Part shown: positions 34,916 through 40,443 of the stretch, piece after piece | Layout: each line of letters starts with the position of its first letter | Numbering within the stretch: the first letter of the stretch is position 1 | DNA from: Methylobrevis pamukkalensis | GTDB lineage: Bacteria > Pseudomonadota > Alphaproteobacteria > Rhizobiales > Pleomorphomonadaceae | Direction of reading: 5' to 3' | Assembly (NCBI RefSeq): GCF_001720135.1 | Contig: NZ_MCRJ01000024.1 | Location: forward strand, 1-40,443 | DNA: 40,443 bases | Notes under the pieces: model-generated | Databases searched by the model: none | The model's input: only the letters and a program-made list of their open reading frames with translations | Told to the model about the DNA's origin: nothing | Position numbers and translations under genes: made by a program

Positions 34916-37668
34916 ATGCCCAGCGTCGCCCCCACGCGCCCGCCGTTCGAGGCCCCCGGCGTCCTTGCCGACGACGACTTCACGCCGGTGTTCGAGCTCC
35001 TGTTCGGGCTGCTCGCCGACGTGGTCCGCCGCCGCGAGCCCGGCCTGATCAAGCATCTGTTCGAGACCGGCCGCGACCAGGGCCGCAATCAGGGTCGAGC
35101 TGGGACGATCCCGGACGCCCTGCGCGTGCCGGCGCTGCAGGTCACCGGCATCTGGTTCCAGCTGCTCGGCATCGCCGAGGAGAATGTCGCCCAGCGCAGC
35201 CGCCGCCACATGGAAAGCGCCGGGGGGCCCGATCAGGTCGCCGGCTCCTTCTCCGACGTGGTCGGCTCGGTCGCTGCCGCCGGGGTGAGCGCCGAGGATC
35301 TGGCCGCCGCGCTGGCGAGCGCCGAGGTCAGCCCGACCCTCACCGCCCATCCGACCGAGGCGAAACGCGTCACGGTGCTGGAGATCCACCGCCGCATCTA
35401 CCGCGGCCTCGTCGCGCTGGAGACCGACCGCTGGACCCCGCGCGAGCGCGAGGCGCTGATCCGGGCGCTGCGCACCGACATCGACCTCCTGTGGCTGACC
35501 GGCGAACTGCGCCTCGAGAAGCCGACGGTGGAGCAGGAGATCGCCTGGGGCCTCCACTTCTTCCACGAGACGCTCTACGAGCAGACTCCGCGGGTGATCG
35601 ACGCGCTCGCCGCCGCCCTGCGCCGCCACTATCCGGAGGCGGCGGTGCCGGCGCCGGCGCTCCTGCGCTTTTCCACCTGGATCGGCGGCGACCGTGACGG
35701 CAATCCGTTCGTGACCGCTGACACGACCCGCTTCGCGCTTACCGAATACCGCCGCGCCGCGATCCGGCGCCTGGCCAGCGGCTGCACCGAGATGGTGGCG
35801 CTGATCTCGATCAGCGCCAACGCGGTCAACGTGCCCGACGCCTTCCGCAGCGCGCTTGCCGGCCTGCTCGCCGCCTCCGGCCAGGGCGCCGAGATCGCCC
35901 GGCGCAACCCGGACGAGGTGTTCCGCCAGTATTTCGTGGCGATCACCGAACGGCTGAAGGCGACCGACGGCCAAGAGAGCGCGGCCCGGCCTTACGCCAA
36001 CCCTGATGAACTCGTCCGCGACCTTCTGGCCGCCGAGCGCGCGCTGATGATGATCGGCGCCGAGGATCTGGCCCGCACGCGGCTGCGGCCGCTGCGGCTG
36101 GAGGCCGAGATCTTCGGCTTCCGCACCGCCTCGCTCGACATCCGCCAGAATTCCTCGGTGGTGAACCGCACGCTCTCCGACATCTGGGCGCAGCTGCCGC
36201 CGGACGGAATCGAGACGCTGCCCGAAGTCAACTCGCGCGACTGGCACGCCCTCGTCTGCCGCGAGCTGGCGCGCGCCGAACTGCCCGCGCCCGACCGTGC
36301 CGCGCTCACCGCCGAGGCCGCCGAGATGATGGCGACCCTCGACGTCGTCCGCGAGGCCCAGGGCGGGCCGGACCCGCGCGGCGTCGGTGCGCTGATCCTG
36401 TCGATGACGACCAGCGCGGCGGATCTCCTCGCCTTCTATCTTCTCGGCCGCTACGCCGGCCTGCCGGACGGCGAGGACGGCCGGCGCGTCGTCACCGTCA
36501 TTCCGCTCCTGGAGACGATCGACGACCTCGGCAACGCGAGGCGATCCTGAAGGACCTGTTCGCCGAGCCGGCGGTGCGCCGCGCGCTGCGGGCCAACGGC
36601 CACACCCAGGAGATCATGCTCGGCTACTCCGACAGCAACAAGGACGGCGGGTTTCTGGCCTCCAGCTGGGAACTCTACAAGGCGCAGGAGCGCCTCGTGG
36701 AGGCCGGGCGCAAGGCGGGCGTGCGCATCGCCTTCTTCCACGGCCGGGGCGGCTCGGTCAGCCGCGGCGGCGCACCCGCCGGCCGGGCGATCGCCGCCCA
36801 GCCGCCCGGCACCGTCGGCGGCCGCCTGCGCGTCACCGAACAGGGCGAAGTGGTCTCGTCCAAATTCGCCAACCGCGGCTCGGCCCTGCACAATCTGGAG
36901 CTTCTGGCCGCCAGCGTGCTCGCCCACAGCCTCGGCGGCGCCCGCGACGAGCGCCCCGCGCCCGGCCATCACGAGACCATCGAGGCGCTGTCCGGCCTCT
37001 CGCTCGCTTCCTTCCGCAAGCTGATCGAGCAGCCGGGGCTGATCGACTATTTCAACGCCGCCAGCCCGGTGGAGGAACTGGCGCTGCTGAAGCTCGGCTC
37101 GCGCCCGGCGCGGCGCTTCGGGGCCAAGGCGCTGTCCGATCTCCGCGCCATTCCCTGGGTGTTCGCCTGGAGCCAGAACCGCCATCTCGTCACCGGCTGG
37201 TACGGTCTCGGCACGGCCTTCGACGCCTTCCTGAAATTCCGCGGCGAGGAGGGCCGGGCCCATCTGCGCGAGATGTTCGAGCGCTCGCGCTTCTTCCGCC
37301 TGCTGATCGACGAGGCGGAAAAGACCCTCTACCTCTCCGACATGGGCATCGCCCGGCTCTACGCCGGCCTCGTGCCCGACGAGGAGACCCGCGAGCGCAT
37401 TCTCGGCATGATCGAGGCCGAGCACGCGCGCACGGTGGACCATGTGCTGGCGCTGTCGGGAAGCCGGGTGCTGGCCGAGCGCTTCCCGATGCTGAGCCGG
37501 CGTATCGAACACGTCCGGCCGATGATCGACCGCACCAACCGCATGCAGGTGGACCTCCTGCGCGAGTTTCGTGCCGCCCCGCAGGACGGCGAGGCCCGCG
37601 ACGCGATCCTCTCGCCGCTGCTCCTGTCGATGAACGTCATTGCCGGCGGGCTGGGCTGGACGGGGTAA
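34916..37668 (+). CDS. ppc: phosphoenolpyruvate carboxylase (one-base frameshift)
   Basis: Ppc carboxylates PEP to oxaloacetate, refilling the TCA cycle next to fumC. The protein of about 917 residues has the catalytic histidine in SPTLTAHPTEAKRVTVLEIHRRI, STWIGGDRDGNPFVTADTT, the block FGFRTASLDIRQNSSV, LGYSDSNKDGGFLASSWELYKAQ and the mobile loop FFHGRGGSVSRGGAP. The ATG at 34916 follows AGGAAGGA. The C-terminus ends NVIAGGLGWTG in place of the common GMRNTG, as in a divergent alphaproteobacterial subgroup. Near 36537 a C is missing: GGCAACGCGAGG should read GGCAACGCCGAGG, giving ETIDDLGNAEAILKDLF. Both halves are fully conserved, so consensus error is favoured. Confidence 0.94.
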
Positions 37669-37788
37669 GGCGGGGGTTTCGCCGGATTGCAGTGGCGCGC
37701 GCGACGCGAGTCTTTCCCGGCGCAGGATGCAAGGGGCGCGAGTCTGGCGGTGGGCGATGATGGCGCCCGTTGCCGTCCCCATTGGTGT

Positions 37789-37903
37789 CATCCCCGGCGA
37801 GCCGAGCGAAGCTCGGGGAGGGAAGGGGATCCAGAAGGCAGCCGTGGAACTCGGTGGCCAGCTTCTGGATCCCCTTCCCTCGCTTCGCTCGCCGGGGATG
37901 ACC
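37789..37903. repeat. paired inverted copies of an intergenic palindrome (type C)
   Basis: Copy one (37789-37837) starts CATCCCCGGCGAGCCGAG and ends GGGAAGGGGATCCAGAAG; copy two (37862-37903) is its inverse, CTTCTGGATCCCCTTCCCTC to CGCCGGGGATGACC. The arms of about 42 bases are nearly identical and are separated by about 24 bases, so the RNA would fold into a long hairpin. Type A and C copies both start with a CATCC(C)C-type end and GATCCA, suggesting related families. The gap 37669-38012 shows no gene. Confidence 0.82.
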
Positions 37904-38012
37904 ACCTTGGCTGGATCATACCCCCGAAACGACGGCCGACGACGATCACAGCGCCCGCCGCCCCAACGCCTGCCGCCTCACCTCACGCTGTCGCCCCAAC
38001 GCCTCTCCGCCC

Positions 38013-38416
38013 TCACGCCGGCAGGGCGCGCGGCCGGCGGTCCTCGCCGATGGCGACGAAGGTGAAGGTCGCCTCCGTGACCTTGGTCACCGTCTCCTCC
38101 TCGCGCGGCCGCGCCAGGCCTCGATGCGGATGCGCATCGAACTGCGGCCCGTCGCCACGATCTCGCCGAAGAAGCTGACCTCGTCGCCGACCAGCACGGG
38201 GCTGAGGAAGGTCATGGCATCCACCGCCACGGTGGCGGCGCGCCCGCGCGCTCGTCGCGTCGCCACATTGCCCGCCGCCAGATCCATGTGCGCCATCAGC
38301 CAGCCGCCGAAGATGTCGCCGGCCGGGTTGGTGTCGGCCGGCATGGCGATGGTGCGGATCACCGGCGTGCCGGAGGGTTCGCAAGCCTGAACTGCCACAT
38401 CTTGACTGTCTGCCAT
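38013..38416 (-). CDS. hotdog-fold acyl-CoA thioesterase (YciA-like; one-base frameshift)
   Basis: The protein of about 134 residues hydrolyses acyl-CoA to free acid and CoA. The diagnostic block TNPAGDIFGGWLMAHMDLAAG carries the catalytic aspartate, followed by VAVDAMTFLSPVLVGDEVSFFGEIV and the C-terminal VTEATFTFVAIGEDRRPRALP. It starts at 38416 (MADSQD). Near 38115 one base is missing: reading RIRIEAW then requires an added G or C to continue (AR)PREEETVTKV to the normal end at 38013. Its length then matches the family. etfB lies upstream on the same strand, about 118 bases away, so fatty-acid or acyl-CoA turnover is a plausible common theme. Confidence 0.9.
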
Positions 38417-38534
38417 GATCGCCCCCGCCATCGCCCCCGCGCGCGGCCACATCTTCGGCGATCGCGCGGCCGGGTGCCAGTCGTGGCAAGTCGTGTCTGC
38501 CCTGCAATGTGCACCCTGCACGCCGCCCGGCGCC

Positions 38535-39312
38535 TCAGCGCGGGCGCAGGCCCAGCGCTTCCAGATGGTCAATAATCTCCCGGGCCGCCGTTTCCGGATC
38601 GGGGCCGACCAGCAGCCGGCCGCCGCCGCCCGCCGTCTCGGTCGCGGCCTTCAGCCGGTCGGCGGCCGAGGCGCCGCGCCGGCGCGGGCGATCACCTTCG
38701 GGCGCTTGCGATAGGGGCGTTCCTCGGGGGAGGGGCCGGGCGCACCTGCCGTTCCCGTGATGCCGTCGCCCGCGACACCCTCGATCGTGTCGATCACGCC
38801 GCGCCGGCGGGCGCCGTGGGCATAGGCGGATGGCGGCGGGGCGGCCGGGGAGACCGCCACCACCGCCGGCAGGCGCAATGTCAGGCGACGACGGACGCCG
38901 CGGCCGAGCGCCTGCTCGACGACAAGCGTGCCATCCGGCCCGCGTGCGATCGCCACCGCGCCGGTGACGACGCTGGCGCCAAGGCGCCGGGCCAGCACAT
39001 AAGGCAGCAGGCCGGCGTCCTCGCCGCCGTCGCCGCGCATGCCGGTGAGGATCACGTCGGGCCGCATGTCGGCGAGCGCTGAGACGAGCGCGTCGGCCGG
39101 GTCGGCGCCCTCCGGCAGCGTCACGTGGACGAGGCGGTCGGCGCCATGCCCCAGCGCCTCGGCCACCGCCTCGGCGCGCGGGCCGGCATGGAGCGCGGTC
39201 ACGGTCTCATCCAGCCCGCGGGCCAGGCCGATCGCCTGCAACTCGCCGCGCACGGGCACGGCGCGGGCGCGGAGGCGGCGCGTCCTTCGGACAGGCAGAC
39301 GACCACCTTCAT
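38535..39312 (-). CDS. etfB: electron transfer flavoprotein subunit beta (two one-base frameshifts)
   Basis: EtfB with EtfA carries electrons from flavin dehydrogenases to ETF-quinone oxidoreductase. It starts at 39312 (MKVVVCLSEGRAA) and overlaps the etfA stop (ATGA). Recognisable blocks are IGLARGLDETVTALHAGP, DVILTGMRGDGGEDAGLLPYVLARRLGASVVTGAVAI and RLPAVVAVSPAAPPPSAYAHGARRRGVIDTIEG. Frames break near 39271 (after the first 13 residues) and near 38673 (before SAADRLKAATETAGG); one added base at each restores a protein of about 259 residues ending EALGLRPR. The EtfB type resembles those partnered with dimethylglycine or sarcosine dehydrogenases. Confidence 0.85.
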
Positions 39313-40443
39313 GACGTGCCCTCCGGGGACGCGGCTTTCCGCCGTGCAAGCTCGGCCAGCAGCGCGGGAATGACCGCCTGCGCGTCGGCGACGATCGCAA
39401 GGCCGGCCCGCTCGATCATCGCGGCGTGGAGATCGGTGTTGACGGCGATCACATGCTCGCAGCCGGCGACGCCCTGGAGATGCTGCGGCGCGCCGGCGAT
39501 CCCGAAGGCGAGATAGCAGGTGGCCGTGAGCACCGTGCCCGATGCGCCAACCTGGGCCGCGCGCGGCATCAGGCCGGCATCGCAGACGACGCGGCTGGCG
39601 CCCGGCGTTGCCTTGAGCGCCGTGGCCAGCGTGCGAAACCCGGCAAAGTCGGTGACGCCGTTGCCGGCGGACACGACGAAGGTCGCCTCGGCGAGGGAGA
39701 CCGTCGCCGGATCGGCCGGGAGGATTTCGGCCGAAAGGATGCCGCGTGGGGCGGCAACCTCTTCGACCGTCGGCTCCATCGCCCGCGCCTCGTGCCGCGT
39801 GCCGGCATGGGGCGCGACCGCATCGGCGGCAAGCGTGAGGAGCCTCGGCGGCGCGAGCCGCTGTTCGATCCGCCGGCCCTTTGCGGGCCGGGTGACGGCG
39901 CGGGCGGTGACGCTTTCGGCGCCGGCAAACAGCGGCTCGCCGAGGTCGGCCGCGACGCGGCGGGCAAGGTCGCCGCCGTCGATGCTCTCGCAGAACACCG
40001 TGTGGCGCGGTGCCATGCTGCGCACAAGGACCGCAGCATGGGCAGCGAAACCCTCCGGATCGTGGGCGCCGGCAAGCCCTGCGGCGAGATCGATCACCCG
40101 GTCGGCGCCGGCCTCGGCCAGACCGCTCACCGGCCCGGCGACGAGCGCGACCACCGCGCCTTCGCCTGCGGTGCCGTCCGCATCGGCGAGGAGCCGCGCG
40201 GCGCCGAGCGCCTGCCGGCCGTGCGGTGTCAGCCGTCCGGCGGCCAGATCCGGGACGGCGAAGACGAGGAAGGCGGGGGCCTCGATCACACGCAGCGTCG
40301 GTGCCGCGTCGGCGATGACTGTCGCCCCGGATGCGGGCAGGACGGCGGGGCCCGTCTCGTTGCGGCCGCGATCGATCCGCAGGCGCGGGGCGGTGCCGAC
40401 GGTCTGCCCGGCCAGGGTGCGGCGCGGATCCAGCCGCGGCCGC
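39309..40443 (-). CDS. etfA: electron transfer flavoprotein subunit alpha (5' end beyond window)
   Basis: EtfA binds FAD and forms the heterodimer with EtfB. The frame stays open to the right edge, so the N-terminus is missing; an internal GTG at 40289 is not the real start. The visible start PRLDPRRTLAGQTVGTAPRL matches the extended N-terminus of EtfA from methylamine, betaine or dimethylglycine catabolism loci. The FAD domain carries VVSAGNGVTDFAGFRTLATAL, GASRVVCDAGLMPRAAQVGASGTVL and LAFGIAGAPQHLQGV, then HVIAVNTDLHAAMIERAGLAIVAD, with normal family spacing. The stop overlaps the etfB start. Confidence 0.9.
   Translation of the reverse strand, partial: RPRLDPRRTLAGQTVGTAPRLRIDRGRNETGPAVLPASGATVIADAAPTLRVIEAPAFLVFAVPDLAAGRLTPHGRQALGAARLLADADGTAGEGAVVALVAGPVSGLAEAGADRVIDLAAGLAGAHDPEGFAAHAAVLVRSMAPRHTVFCESIDGGDLARRVAADLGEPLFAGAESVTARAVTRPAKGRRIEQRLAPPRLLTLAADAVAPHAGTRHEARAMEPTVEEVAAPRGILSAEILPADPATVSLAEATFVVSAGNGVTDFAGFRTLATALKATPGASRVVCDAGLMPRAAQVGASGTVLTATCYLAFGIAGAPQHLQGVAGCEHVIAVNTDLHAAMIERAGLAIVADAQAVIPALLAELARRKAASPEGTS

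Overview
The window comes from the chromosome of a very GC-rich alphaproteobacterium, most likely of the order Hyphomicrobiales (Rhizobiales). The evidence is gene order (rpsT, enoyl-CoA hydratase and mutM on one strand beside ubiE and ubiB on the other, the usual dnaA-side neighbourhood), a Rhizobiales-type AccD without zinc-ribbon cysteines, the membrane ferritin mbfA, and three kinds of alphaproteobacterial intergenic inverted-repeat element. No species can be named from the sequence alone. No tRNA, rRNA, CRISPR array, transposase, phage gene or plasmid gene was seen.

Layout: 1-650 is non-coding and probably faces dnaA/oriC. 651-2871 (minus) holds rpsT, echA and mutM. 3048-4474 (plus) is a GH114-type hydrolase fused to RTX repeats. 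4565-7821 (plus) holds ubiE, ubiB and an NAD-dependent epimerase-like gene. 7823-10702 holds an FMN reductase, mbfA, msrA and a small membrane protein. 10947-15389 (minus) is tal, folC, accD and trpA, read from trpA. 15682-18550 (plus) is an HPP-family membrane protein, trpF, trpB and a tautomerase. 18923-20099 (minus) is galM with a tiny membrane-peptide gene behind it. 20317-22994 (plus) is modABC for molybdate uptake. 23221-24396 is a polysaccharide-export lipoprotein. 24516-26650 (minus) is a class I fructose bisphosphatase and a LysR regulator. 26923-29583 (plus) is a two-subunit molybdenum hydroxylase that would use the molybdate imported by ModABC. 29862-31989 (minus) is a two-component system. 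32187-32918 is an unusual EF-hand/GGPP-repeat protein. 33280-37668 (plus) is fumC and ppc. 38013-40443 (minus) is an acyl-CoA thioesterase and etfB-etfA, the last cut by the window end.

The metabolism is that of an aerobic heterotroph: ubiquinone synthesis, TCA and anaplerosis (fumarase, PEP carboxylase), pentose phosphate and gluconeogenesis, tryptophan, folate and fatty-acid precursors, and an electron-transfer flavoprotein feeding the quinone pool.

The main technical point is that ten otherwise well-conserved genes (mutM, the GH114-RTX gene, mbfA, accD, trpB, modA, the response regulator, ppc, the thioesterase and etfB) contain twelve apparent one-base deletions. All are in G/C-only context and all go in the same direction. 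This looks like uncorrected consensus error rather than mass gene decay, so these genes are annotated as intact across the frameshift. The most interesting biology is the type-I-secreted GH114 candidate, the EF-hand/GGPP protein, the trpFB/trpA cluster split around an HPP gene, and several candidate operators.
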